A stretch of 64,000 nucleotides of DNA from Linanthus parryae (taxonomy: Eukaryota; Streptophyta; Magnoliopsida; Ericales; Polemoniaceae). Of this stretch, positions 11,673 to 22,721 are shown piece by piece. The notes under the pieces were generated by a model. The model was not told the DNA's origin and made no database searches. It saw only the letters and a list, made by a program, of their open reading frames with translations. The position numbers were made by a program, and so were the translations under genes. The stretch covers positions 1,302,001 to 1,366,000 of the forward strand of contig JALGPY010000015.1 in the NCBI GenBank assembly GCA_023055425.1, in the 5' to 3' direction. Numbering within the stretch: position 1 is the first letter of the stretch; the number at the start of each line of letters is the position of its first letter.

Positions 11673-13334
11673 TTGGAATTCTACAAAAAGGAAATACGCA
11701 AGTTTTAGTATTTGTGAATTTTTGACTATATTTAATAATGGCTAGTTTATTAAATATAGCTCCCACTATTTTTCTACGGATTAATAACCCTCAAGATATT
11801 AATGCGGAAAATATCATTATATTTTCTAGTGGGCCAAGATCCATCTTTTTCATCTCCTTATGAGCTTGCTTTGGCAAGTCACCCATAATTTGACTACTTC
11901 TTAGGTAGGAACAATTCCAATTGCATCTCATATGCAACTCTTGGTTCAATCAGGCAAATAACTCCTTATTTATCCATCCATATGGATAATCCCAATTGAT
12001 TGCATCTAGGTTTCTTAATCAAATTAATAGCCTAGTTGTGTTCGACCTCTTATCTAAACAATTGCACATTGTTACGTGCCATCGCATTCCATCATTATGA
12101 ACCAAGTCGCCATGCTTTGGCACGCACGAATTTGATAAATAATGATGATAATGAGTGTTTAAATAACGAGAAGGCAAGAACACAATATTGAATTTTGAGG
12201 GATTTTTCAATTCAATTTTAATTATCTTGTTGATCAATATCAACTAATCTATCTATTTGAGTTTGGGCACAACTCCAAATAATAGATCCGGGTTGTCTAA
12301 TTATCTTATTATCCTAATTGCATGCATCATCCATACACCAACCACACAAATAATAAGACAATAAATAAACAACCACAAAACAGAAATTAAACGTGATGTG
12401 GATATGGCCTTTTCTAGACTAAGATAATTCCAAGCCAATGGAATTATCTATGAACCCTAAACAAACACATCTCCATGCGTCTTGATCTTTTGGTCCATCC
12501 TTCATAGTCATGAGGTGTGCTCCATGCTCCATGCTCCATCTTTTGTGGCTTCTTTGGCTTCGGGCTTCTTTTCTTCAATCTTGGCTAACAATCTACTTTA
12601 TCTAGCACTAGCTAATATCTATACTAAATAAAACAAATCTCACAAGTTGAGAAAAAAATGGCACGCAGGCCATAAAACCCTAATTAATTATTACAATTAA
12701 TTGATCAGCTCGCAGGCCGTAAAACCAAACCACAAAATTAAACATCCACATCAAACCACATCCTAAGGCCATATCCAATCACCATGCGATTTGCACATAA
12801 ACAGTTAAAATCCAATTTTAACGCGCTTGGTCAATTTTAATTGATTTTAGGATTTCTAGGGTTAAAACGGTCCATGGGCCCAACAATCCAATTGCCCGGG
12901 CCAAACAAAGTGAACCATAAAGCCCTAGGGCCGGCCCGGCCAAAAACCCGCAAGCTAGGCCCGCGGGTTAGGGCCGCCCGGCCCCTTAGGGCGCCAAGCT
13001 TGGGCGGCAAGCAAGGGGGCGGTCTCCTTGGGGCCGAACCTCCTTGTGGAGGTTGTTTCCAAAACAACCTCCTTGCTTGGAGCCCAAGTTTGGTTGTTTC
13101 CTTGTTTTGGGAGAACTCCTTCTTCCCCAAGGATGCCCAAACCCTAGATCTAAGATCCTAAAATTTCTCAAACTCACCAATTCATGCATCTAATGCAATA
13201 ATTGGGTCTTGTTATGATTGATTCTTTGACAACTTGCATCCAATGCTTGATTTGTCTTGTTTTACGCGATAAACAACAAATTAAGGTGTAAAACAACAAG
13301 AATGTAACACATAAACTACGTTTATGCTCTATGA
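11673..13334 (-). other. Copia-1 untranslated leader
   Basis: 1.66 kb between the primer site and gag with no conserved ORF. A GC-rich patch at about 12880-13060 stands out from the AT-rich surroundings. Short ORFs there on both strands differ between copies and are not supported. The leader is conserved in Copia-2 (15524-17174) and, more distantly, in D. Confidence 0.75.
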
Positions 13335-13352
13335 CCTGTGGCTCTGATACCA
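13335..13352 (-). other. Copia-1 primer binding site, tRNA-iMet
   Basis: The minus strand reads TGGTATCAGAGCCACAGG, complementary to the 3' end of initiator tRNA-Met. It lies one base from the 5' LTR. It primes minus-strand DNA synthesis. Confidence 0.93.
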
Positions 13353-13353
13353 C

Positions 13354-14781
13354 TGTAGGGTTTTGATTCATGGATCGCGCAAACGGAAGCATAATCAAAC
13401 AAACAACCATGCAAAACCCTCCAAGGATCACAAGTCTAGATGCATAACGATAGTGAAGGTAAGAAATCATAAACACACCTTTGGGTTCTCCTTGATGACT
13501 TCAAACGCGAATAGTGTCACGTTCTCTATAGTTGATCCACGCCTAGAGTTGATCCTAGATCTCCAATCTCCTTGGTGCTAGCCCGGAATGAAAGTAGGGT
13601 GAAGGAATCACGCAAAACGAGGCACAAAGAGGGGTTTCGGCCCTCTTGTGGCGTCGGGGACGAGGGGCGGCGGCAAGGGGGCGGCGTCCTCCTTGTTGCT
13701 TGCTCTCTCTCTCCTTTGTTCTCTCCCACTCTTGTTATGTTCTCTCTAGAGCATAAGTTATGTGGAAGGAAGGAAGGAGGGTCCTTTATATAGTCCAACA
13801 ACTCCTTGTTAACTACCTAAAGGACTTATTCTAGTCCTACTAGAATTCAATTTAGTCCCTTCCTTGCAAATTAGTCCCTACTAAGTTTGCAAGGGTTTGC
13901 AAAGTGATCCTTCTAATTAATTAATCCAATTAATTAATTCCCAAATCTAGTACAAATCTATATAGCGTGTGACCCCATAGGTTCTATCTAGTTGGTAGCA
14001 ACTCTTTGCTAATATGGAGCGGTTTCTAGCAAAACATCCATTCTAGCCAACTAATAGAATAGTCATCTAGACAACCTTGTACAAGTAATTGTCTCATCCC
14101 TTTGCCTCCATATCCGGATTGGACACGAGACATACAAGTCACACTCGTATATCCAATCCATAGTTTCTCGATCCATGGAATAGCCTTATCCGTTCAAATA
14201 ACATCAATATCCCATATATTGATTTATTTGAGTCTGGCCAGACATTCTATAAGCACTATCCTCGAGTGGCCTAGGATATTTACTCCCGTTATGTGGGAGG
14301 GGCAAATCCTCTCTACGTCCACTACAATCTCTAAGCTTGCTTCTCATTGTATCCAGTACACGCCTTTATAACTACCCAGTTACGGTGTAGCGTTTAACGC
14401 TACCAAGATCACAATGATCCACAACTAGAATATCTAGTGACTTCAAGTCTAAGGATGACAATACCATTGTACCCGAGAAGCACTTGTGACTCAACATAAC
14501 GTGTATGTAGCCTTCTCGGTGATGGGTCAATCCAGTGCAACATTCCGTAATGCACACCTATGTGTTGGATCGTGATATCTCCATATCAATCCAACCCCAT
14601 ACTAGTCTATAGATGATTGTCCCATTTAATCATTATACTTGACTAGGGATATTTAAGATAAACAACACGATTGTAAATCTAAGGACTTCATTATATTAAA
14701 TATCCAATAAATAATAAATTAATTCTAGCCAAATACAAATTCATACTAAACTAGATTGCCTCTAGGGCATCTATTCCAACA
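13354..14781 (-). repeat. Copia-1 5' LTR
   Basis: 1428 bp, nearly identical to 6284-7708. As the promoter-bearing LTR it drives the element transcript; the TATA box is listed separately. Confidence 0.95.
13783..13793 (-). promoter_or_regulatory. TATA box in the Copia-1 5' LTR
   Basis: The minus strand reads CTATATAAAGG. Transcription would start about 30 nt further, near 13755, marking the U3/R boundary. The same box is seen in the LTRs of Copia-2, D, G and H. Confidence 0.65.
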
Positions 14782-14963
14782 TCCTCTTGGTGGTGCTGAA
14801 GGTGTGGTGGATCGAATATGCATGCGTCTTCATACTTGTGATTCTTCTTGCATTTGTACCACCAAATCATTGAGCAGTCATCTGTGTGCCAAACTCTACA
14901 TCTAGCACAATAGTAAGGGTAATCAGAGATCCCCTCATAATCATCCCCGCTCGACATGCTCAT
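14782..14963 (-). pseudogene. Orphan ORF of element C, 5' part with Cys/His-rich module
   Basis: It begins MSMSSGDDYEGISD at 14963 and runs about 60 codons before Copia-1 interrupts it; the rest is at 5354-6283. Residues 17-53 contain YYCARCRVWH, DDCS and KKNHKYEDAC, giving a CxxC pair followed by His and Cys residues that could bind zinc. Element B carries the same start at 46437. It lies about 130 bp after the tRNA-Asp primer site, where gag would normally be. The domain is not one I can name. Confidence 0.6.
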
Positions 14964-15096
14964 TATGTCTCATCCTTCCTGCGTTCCTGCAAATACAAAC
15001 TCACAAGAAACCCGTGAAGCACAGAGATAAAAACAAAATAAAACAAACTAAAAGAAAGTACTCTAAACTAACTCCTAACTAAATAATCTACCACTT

Positions 15097-15114
15097 TCCC
15101 CAGCAATGGTGCCA
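15097..15114 (-). other. Element C primer binding site, tRNA-Asp type
   Basis: The minus strand reads TGGCACCATTGCTGGGGA, a diverged form of the TGGCGCCGTTGCCGGGGA site complementary to tRNA-Asp and typical of Athila-like elements. Confidence 0.8.
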
Positions 15115-15120
15115 AAAACT

Positions 15121-15231
15121 TGACACTAATTCTTACGTGTATGCGCAAGTGCACGGTCAAGTAATATAGGGGTGGTATTTCAACACCGAGTTATCGATCC
15201 CACGAGGACAAGCTTGAGATTATTTAATTAG
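15121..15231 (-). repeat. Element C 5' LTR, last 111 bp only
   Basis: It ends TGTCA on the minus strand and matches the end of the B LTR through the block ending at base 15231. It then switches abruptly to copia gag at 15232. A deletion removed the rest. Confidence 0.8.
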
Positions 15232-15523
15232 CGACAACATTCATGTTTTCGTGTTGCTTCTGAAGCTCAGAAGTCATGGTGCATAGCATAAGGCAGGCCG
15301 CATCATTAGCGTCATCAACACGCTTTTGATACGCCTTTAGGGCTGCAGGTGTTTGGTTCTCTGGACCTTCTGGAACATGCTCCTCTATTGCGTACAGTTT
15401 CTTCTCTTGCTTGAGAACGATTCTCAAGTTTCTGTACCAATCAAGAAAGTTGGTTCCAGAGAGCTTGTCTTTCTCAAGGACAGATCGTAGGGAATGTTGT
15501 GAACTCGATAAGTTGTTTTCCTT
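15232..15523 (-). pseudogene. Copia-2 gag, N-terminal fragment
   Basis: It matches residues about 1-97 of the Copia-1 gag closely, including LSGTNFLDWYRNLRIVLKQ. The start codon is changed (ATG to AGG at the position equivalent to 11672), and translation could only begin at an upstream ATG. It stops at the deletion junction. Confidence 0.85.
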
Positions 15524-17174
15524 TTGGAATTCTACAAAAAGGAAAATACGCAAGTTTTAGTATTTGTGAATTTTTGACTATATTCAATAATGGCTAGTTT
15601 ATCAAATATAGCTCCCACTATTTTTCTACGGATTAATAACCCTCAAGATATTAATGCGAAAAATATCCTTATATTTTCTAGTGGGCCAAGATCCATGTTT
15701 CATCTCCTTATGAGCTTGCTTTGGCAAGTCACCCATTATTTGACTACTTTAGGTAGGAACAATTCCAATTGCATCCCTTATGCAACTCTTGGTTCAATTG
15801 GGCAAATAACTCCTTATTTATCCATCTTTATGGATAATCCCAATTGATTGCCTCTAGGTTTCTTAATCATATTAATAGCCTAGTTGTGTTCAACCTCTTA
15901 TTTAAACAATTGCACATTACTAGCTTGTGACATCGCATTCCATCATTATGAACCAAGTCGCCATGCTTTGGCACGCACGAACTTGATAAATCATGATGAT
16001 AAAGAGTGTTTAAATAACGAGAAGTCAAGAACACAATATTTGAATTTTGAGGGATTTTTAAATTCAATTTTAATTGTTTTGTTGATCAATATCAACTAAT
16101 CTATCTATTTGAGTTTGGGCACAATAGATCCGGGTTGTCTAATTATCTTATTATCCTAATTGCATGTATCATCCATACACCAACCACAAAATAATTAGAC
16201 AATAAAGTAAACAACCACAAAACATAAATAAAACGTGATGTGGATATGGCCTTTTCTAGACTAAGATAATTCCAAGCCAATGGAACTATCTATGAACCCT
16301 AAAAGCAAACACATCTCCATGCGTCTTGATCTTTTGGTCCATCCTTCATAGTCATGTGGAATGCTCCATGCTCCTTCTTTTGTGGCTCCTTTTGGCTTTG
16401 GGCTTCTTTTCTCTAATCTTGGCTAACAATCTACTCTATCTAGCACTAGCTAACAACTATACTAAATAAAATAAATATCACAAGTTGAGAAAAAATGGCT
16501 CGCAGGCTATAAAACCCTAATTAGTTATTGCAATTAATTGATCAGCTCGCAGGCCGTAAACCAAACCACAAAATTAAACATCCACAACAAACCACATCCT
16601 AAGGCCATATCCAATCACCATGCGAATTGCACATAAACAGTTAAAATCCAATTTTAACTCGCTTGGTCAATTTTAATTGACTTTAGGACATTCTAGGGTT
16701 AAAACGGTCCATTGGGCCCAACAATCCAATTGCCCGGGCCCAAGAGGTTAACCGCAAGGCCCTAGGGCCGGCCGGCCCCTAGCCCACGCGGCTAGGCCGC
16801 GGGCTAGGGCTGCCCCGGCCCCTAGGGCGGCCTTGCTTGGGCGGCAAGATAGAGGGGGCGGTCCCTTTAGGGGGGCCGAACCTCTTAGGGAGTTGTTTCC
16901 AAAACAACTCCCTTGCTTGGTGCCCAAGTTTGGTTGTTTCCTTGTTTTGGAAGAACTCCTTCTTCCTCAAGGATGCCCAAACCCTAGATCTAAGATCCTA
17001 AAATTTCTCAAACTCACTAATCCATGCATCCAATGCAAAAACTAGATCTTGTTATGAATGATTATTGACAAATTGCATCCCATGCTTGATTTGTCTTGTT
17101 TTACGCGATAAACATCAATTTTAAGGTGTAAAACTATCAAAACGTAACACATAAACCACGTTTACGCTCTACGA
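15524..17174 (-). other. Copia-2 untranslated leader
   Basis: It aligns along its length with 11673-13334 of Copia-1, including a GC-rich patch near 16740-16870. No gene is seen. Confidence 0.7.
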
Positions 17175-17192
17175 CCTGTGGCTGTGATACCA
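17175..17192 (-). other. Copia-2 primer binding site, tRNA-iMet
   Basis: The minus strand reads TGGTATCACAGCCACAGG, one base different from the Copia-1 site. Confidence 0.85.
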
Positions 17193-17193
17193 C

Positions 17194-18618
17194 TGTAGGG
17201 TTTTGATTCATGGATGCGAAATGAAAACAATAATTAACCATGAAAAACCCTCCAAGGATCACAAGTCAAGAGACATAACGATGGTAAAGGAAGAAATCAA
17301 TTAACACACCTTAGGGTTCTCCTTTGATGACTTCAAACGCGAAGTGTGTCACGTTCTCTATAGTTTATCCACGCCCAGAGTTTATTTATAGCTCTCCCAA
17401 TCCTTGGTGCTAGCCCGGAAAGAGGAAGAGGAAGAATAATAACGCAAAACGAGACCAACAAGGGAGGTCTCGGCCTCCTTGTGGCCGACGGGGATGGGCG
17501 GCGGCGAGGAAGGGGCGGTCGGCTCCTTCCTTGCTTGCTTGCTCTCTCCTTTTGTTCTCTCCCACTCAAGTTATGGTCTCATGAATCATAAGTGTGGGAA
17601 GGAAGGAAGGAAGGTCCTTTATATAGTCCAACAAATCCTTGCCAACTACCTAAAGGACTTATTCTAGTCCTACTAGAATTCAATTTAGTCCCTTCCTTGC
17701 AAATTAGTCCCTACTAAGTTTGCAAGGTATTGCAAAGTGATACTTCTAATTAATTAATCCAATTAATTAATTCACAAATCTAGTTCAACTCTATCTAGCG
17801 TGTGACCCCATAGTTTCTATCTAGTTGGTGGCAACTATTTCCTAATATGGAGCGATTTCTAGAAAAACTTCCCTTCTAGCCAACTAATAGCATAGTCATC
17901 TTGACAACCATTGTAGAAGTAATTGTCTCATCCCTTTGTCTCTATATCCGGATTGGACACGAGGCATACAAGTCACACTCGTATATCCAATCCACAGTTT
18001 CTCGATCTATGGGAATAGCCTTATTCGTGCAAATAACATCAATATCCCATATTGATTTATTTGAGTCTGGCCAGACATTGTATAAGCACAATCCCTCGAG
18101 TGGCCTAGGATACTTGCTCCCGTTATGTGGGAGGGTCAAATTCTATCTACGTCCACTACGATCTATAAGCTTGCTTCTTATTGTATCCGGTACACGCCTT
18201 TATAACTACCCAGTTACGGTGTAGCGTTTAACGCTACCAAAATCACAATAATCCACAACTAGAATATCTAGTGACTTCAAGTCTAAGGATGACAATACCA
18301 TTGCACCGCGAGAAGCGCTTGTGACTCAACATAACGTGTATGTAGCCTTCTCGGAGATGGGTCAATCCAGTGCGTCATTACCCTTAATGCACACCCATGT
18401 GTTGGATCATGATATCTCCATATCAATCCAACCCCATACTAGTCTATAGATGATTGTCCCATTAATCATTATACTAGACTAGGGATATTTAAGATAAACA
18501 ACACAATTGTAAATCTAAGAACTTCATTATATTAAATATCCAATAAATAATAAATGAATTTCTAGCCACAAATAAACTCATACTAAACTGGATTGCTTCT
18601 AGGGCATCTATTCCAACA
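17194..18618 (-). repeat. Copia-2 5' LTR
   Basis: 1425 bp with the same termini and TATA box (near 17614-17624) as Copia-1. It is clearly more diverged from the Copia-1 LTRs than those are from each other, so it belongs to an older insertion or a different subgroup. Confidence 0.92.
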
Positions 18619-19295
18619 CTAAGGCACTGTTCAAATGTCATCTCACAGAGGGAAACCTGGTGGGACCTCACGTACTCCGCATGATCGAGTACTTGGAGAA
18701 TCACGCACGCCTGGGGTTTCCATTTTCCAAAGAGTTGGCTACTGATATATTGAGATCAACAAAACTCCGCTAGACTTGCTCAATATATTGAGGACAGCTA
18801 AACAGAGTATGAACAAGGGGAAATTAAAGGCCATACTGATGGTTAAAAAAGGATAGAACAAGCGAGTTGCTTCGACCTCCAAATGGAAAGTCAAGGCAGT
18901 TGCAAAACCCAAGGAAGTTTTCTTGAAACCTATTGGTGGGGTTGTCAAAGGCGCATGTCACTATTGTAGTCAGACTGGCCACTTGAAGAGGACTGCCCAA
19001 AGTATCTACATGATAAAAGGCTTGGAATAGTGATTCCACCACCACCAGGTATTTTTGTTATAGATGTCAATATGTTTATCTCCTCATCTTGGGTATTGGA
19101 TAATGGATGTGGATCTCACATCTGTCGAAATGTACAGGATCTAAAGAGAAGCTGAAGTCTGGCTAAAGGGGAGCGAGACTTGCGCGTAGGGAATGGAGAA
19201 AGAGTTGATGCATTAGCCATGGGCGTTTATGAGTAATCTTTACCTTCGAGACTTATTTTAGAATTAGACAATTGTTATTTTGTGAATGCTATGTG
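18619..19295 (+). pseudogene. Element E gag-protease fragment
   Basis: It encodes pieces equal to residues about 120-365 of the Copia-1 polyprotein: the GPHVLRM region, a knuckle CHYCSQTGH followed by a lost base, and a protease region LDNGCGSH in which the active-site Thr of DTG is Asn. Several stops and frameshifts are present. D interrupts it after ATGTG (19291-19295). Confidence 0.85.
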
Positions 19296-20687
19296 TGTTG
19301 GAATAGGTGCTCTAGAGGCAATCTATATTTAGTATGAACAATGTTTGACTAGAACATTCATTTATTATTTATTGTGATATTTAATATAATAAATTTCTTA
19401 GATACAATGTGTTGTTTATCTTAAATACCCTTAGTCCATTATAATGATTAATAAGACGATGAACTATAGACTAGTATGTGTGTAGATTGATATGGGGATA
19501 TCAATTCTAACACATGGGTATGTATTAGGAGTAATGACATACTGGATTGACCCATGACGAGAAGGATACATTAGATTATGTCAAAAAAACTCTCGTAGTG
19601 CTAATGATATTGTAATCCTTAGACTTCAAGTCACTAGATACTCTAGTTGCGAAATACCATGCTTTGATGTTATCAAACGTTGCTCCTTAACCGGGTAACT
19701 ATAAAGATAGTTATCGGGCATGATAAGAAGCAAGCTTAGAGATTGTAGTGACGTAGAGAGGATTTGTCCCTCCCACATAATGGGAGAAAATATCCATGGG
19801 CCACTCGAGGGATGGTGCTTATAGGAATGTCTGGCCAGACTCAGATAAATCAATATGGAGATATTGATTTTATCTGCTCACATAAGCATATTCCCAGGAT
19901 CGAGGAACTATGTATTGGATATACGAGTGTGACTAATATGTCTCGTATCCAATCCGGATATGGACACAAATGGATAACACAATACATGAACATTGGGCAC
20001 AAGGTTTGTCGGGATCACTAACTTATTTCTTTTAGTTGGGTAGCATGGATGTGTTGCTAGACACCGCTCCATGTTAGTAAATAGTTACTACCAACTAAGT
20101 AGAAACCTATGGGGTCACACACCGGATGGATTAAATTGAATATAGATATTAATTAGTTGGACTAATTAATAAAAGGATCATAACGCAACACAAGCAAACT
20201 TAGTAGGACTAATTCGCAAGTGGGCTAATCCATGTAAAGACATGATTAGTATTGGGGCCTTTATGTAGTTAATAAAGAGTTGTGACTATATAAAGGAACT
20301 CTAGCTTGTTATTTCTCTAACACAAGTCATTATTTAAGAGAACATAACAAATCAAAGAGAAAGGTACAAGGAAGAGGCCGAGAGCCACAACCACGTCCGC
20401 CCCCTCTTTTCCGTCGGCCTCCCTAGGCGCGGCTTGGTGCTCCGTTTTGTGTGATCTTCCTCCTTCTTCCGTTGCTAGCACATCGCGGTGAAAATGAATC
20501 CAATCAAGAATCCAAGGTGTGGATATTCATAGAGACGAAGACACTATTCTTCGTGTGATCTCCCAAACTAAGGTACACATCTTTTATGCCCTTATCATGT
20601 TATGATGGCTTGTTCTGTGATCCTTCGTGGAATTCGAGCAGGATTAATTTTATTATTCCGCTGCGTAACTTACATCAAAACCCAACA
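19296..20687 (+). repeat. Element D 5' LTR
   Basis: 1392 bp, TGTTGGAATAGGTGC...AACCCAACA. It differs from the 3' LTR (36221 on) by many substitutions, roughly 5-7% by eye, so D is much older than Copia-1. A TATA box lies at 20286-20296. Confidence 0.93.
20286..20296 (+). promoter_or_regulatory. TATA box in the D 5' LTR
   Basis: CTATATAAAGG at the same relative position as in the minus-strand copia LTRs. Confidence 0.6.
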
Positions 20688-20688
20688 G

Positions 20689-20706
20689 TGGTATCAGAGC
20701 CACAGG
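20689..20706 (+). other. Element D primer binding site, tRNA-iMet
   Basis: TGGTATCAGAGCCACAGG, one base after the LTR. Confidence 0.93.
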
Positions 20707-21032
20707 TCATAGCGCATAACATGATTTTATGTGTTACGATTTCAGTTTATACACCGTATTGTTTATATTACGCGAATACTGAAATTAATTGGCATATTAT
20801 ATGCAAATTGAATTTGATTCAAGACAAACAATACCTAATTTAAGATTGGATGTGAAGATTGGTGAGTTTGATCACATAGGATGTGAATAATATTGGATCT
20901 AGGAATCAGGGTTTGGGCACAAGCTTGGAAAAATGGGTTTTTTTCAAACTTGGAAACAACTAAGCTTGGGAAACAAGGCAAGGAAATGTTTTAAAAACAA
21001 TTCCATAGGAGGTTCGACCCCCTATGGGGACC
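20707..21032 (+). other. Element D leader, first part
   Basis: Untranslated leader up to the target duplication GGACC (21028-21032) of element A. It contains AAACCCTGATTCC-like sequence on the minus strand and no ORF. It resumes at 30973. Confidence 0.7.
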
Positions 21033-22483
21033 TAATAACTCCATAATTGGAGTTATATTCTATTGTGATCACTTGTGTATTCACGTACTTTCGCATGCGT
21101 TTATGTGTGTTTTAGGCCGAGTTTTGATAGTTTTGAGCATACTTGAGTATTTCGACTTCATGGTGTAATCCGGGCATTTTATGCATGTTTATTCTTTATT
21201 TTTCGCATTTGATCTTCCGGTATTTGTTCGTGTTGTGGATTTCAGGACCCGGAAGATTGGAGTGCGGATTTTGGAGCGGAAGCGAACTTCGGAAAGAAAG
21301 AAACTCAAGGAATGCATGAGAGAATGGATGAAGGAGATTAGAAAATAAGAGGAGAAAAAGACTTAGCCAAAAATTTCAAGATGAGTGAAAAGAAGCAACT
21401 CACATGGAAGATCAACGACATCTTACAATTAAAAAAGGTGATCTTACGATCACAAGATCAAGTGCAAGACCACATAGAGGATCAACGTGACTCTAAGACT
21501 ACAAAAGGTTACCCTAGGATCACAAAATGTGATCACAAGATCAAATTATTGGATCTGACGTGAGTAGAAGGGGGTAAAAGTGATATTTCTGAAAACTAAA
21601 AAAGAAAAGAACGGGTTTGTATTAAAACCAGCGACCTAGGGCATTCATTCATTCTTTCTTTGGACGCCATTGGAGAGCAGGAGCATTCTTGGGAGCTTGG
21701 AGACCATCGTTTGATTCTCTATCTTCTTCCCCGCTTTAGTTTTTGTTTATGATCATTGAAACTTTGTACTTTGATCATGTGTTTTAGTAGCTAAACCCTC
21801 TATTCGGGATATCTCGTAGTGTTTTGGTGATTTATGGATTATGCTTCATGTTTATTAGCTTAATTGGATGTTTATGCTTAGTTATGCTTGATTCATACGC
21901 GTAATTCTATCTTTCGTTTTGTTTGACGTCACAATAAGATTGAAATAGGTGATAATTATTAGAGGAATCAATAGTTATTGCCTGAACTTAAATCTTGCAC
22001 TAATCATATCTAGGGTTGAGGAATCTTGCTAGTTAACTAGAACTAAGAGTTGATATCAAGATCATAATGCTTATTTAAACTTAAGTAGGCTAGAGGAATC
22101 AGGTACAAGAGTTTAAATATAGACTTTGATTGAGGAATCTTCAAAGTGAAATTGCTCGTTTGGCTAAGTAGAAAACTTCCTTATTGCATGAACGTAAATC
22201 CTAAGTGGTGTGAATTCCCTAGTGAACCCGTAGAGATATCCTGAACTTGTCCACTTGTTAAGTAACTCTTAAAAATCATTCTTCGTTAATCGTGAAGTCT
22301 TTCACCTGATTAATTGATATTTTTGTCTTTTATTTTAGTAGAGTTAGAAAACAAACAACATGATTTGCCCACATAAGGTTAAGAAGTCTTAACTATTTAC
22401 AAGAAGTCTTTTTGGTTCGACAACCCGGATTACCGGATTTATTACTGCACCGACAACTGTACACTTGCAGTTGGAGCGTGTCA
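21033..22483 (+). repeat. Element A 5' LTR
   Basis: 1451 bp from TAATAACTCC to GTGTCA. Between 21409 and 21560 it carries a cluster of GATC palindromes. The ends fit the target duplication exactly. Confidence 0.92.
21434..21543. repeat. GATC palindrome cluster in the A 5' LTR
   Basis: It contains GTGATCTTACGATCAC, an inverted repeat, followed by GATCACAAGATC and TGTGATCACA units. In the 3' LTR copy, 29969-29984 reads GTGATCCTAGGATCAC, a perfect palindrome. A related 17-bp stem lies in the internal region at 25762-25797. Confidence 0.8.
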
Positions 22484-22489
22484 AGTTTT

Positions 22490-22508
22490 TGGTGCCGTTG
22501 CCGGGGAC
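22490..22508 (+). other. Element A primer binding site, tRNA-Asp
   Basis: TGGTGCCGTTGCCGGGGAC, one mismatch from the tRNA-Asp-complementary site, six bases after the LTR end. Confidence 0.88.
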
Positions 22509-22721
22509 TTCGGCTAAATTAGTTATAATTCCAACCTTAGGGATTTTACTTTTCTGTTTATATCTATTACTCACCTACATTTTGGGTGATTTGTGATTTC
22601 AAGTTAGCTTGTACGGTGCACGTCCCATTCTAGAGACGAGCCTTTGCATCCAACACTTGAAGACCCGAAATCCATTTTACGAGCACACCGTAGAGAAAAG
22701 AGGAAATCAAGCCCAGTTACC

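Larger units (their letters stand above)
6284..14781 (-). mobile_element. Copia-1: young, nearly intact Ty1/copia retrotransposon (8.5 kb)
   Basis: It is complete. LTRs 6284-7708 (3') and 13354-14781 (5') run TGTTGGAATA...CCCTACA on the minus strand, and a 5-bp target duplication TCCTC flanks it (6279-6283 and 14782-14786). It has a tRNA-iMet primer site, a polypurine tract, a 1.66-kb leader and a gag-pol reading frame in the order gag-protease-integrase-RT-RNase H, which defines Ty1/copia. By eye the two LTRs differ by about ten substitutions and small indels over 1425 bp, so the insertion is recent. It sits inside the orphan ORF of element C. Confidence 0.96.
1967..15231 (-). mobile_element. 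Element C: non-autonomous Athila-like LTR element, split by Copia-1
   Basis: In its own direction (minus) the element has a 5' LTR remnant (15231-15121), a tRNA-Asp primer site, an orphan ORF, a hairpin module, palindromes, a long non-coding part, a GTGTGGGAATT-like polypurine end and the start of a 3' LTR (2123-1967). Copia-1 (6284-14781) sits inside its ORF with a 5-bp duplication. Without that insert the internal part is about 4.5 kb, close to element B (4.2 kb). No gag, protease, RT or integrase domain is visible, so it would need proteins from another element. Both LTRs are truncated: the 3' one by the Helitron, the 5' one by a deletion at 15231/15232. Confidence 0.8.
15232..18618 (-). 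mobile_element. Copia-2: 5' part of a copia element, pol and 3' LTR lost
   Basis: It has the 5' LTR (17194-18618), an iMet primer site, a leader and about the first 100 codons of gag. Everything downstream in the element is missing at 15231/15232. On its right, the bases CTAAG (18619-18623) would be one target duplication, because the next sequence is the gag of element E in the opposite direction. Copia-2 therefore landed in the gag of E, and a later deletion removed its distal part together with the 5' end of E. Confidence 0.85.

Noticed and set aside
12837..13189. Overlapping ORFs on both strands in the Copia-1 leader
   Set aside because: GC-rich patch without stops; the frames are not kept in the homologous leader of Copia-2.
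13335..13352. tRNA-like sequences (here and at 20689, 22490, 46287) as tRNA genes
   Set aside because: Only the 18-19 nt primer sites next to LTRs are present; no cloverleaf surrounds them.
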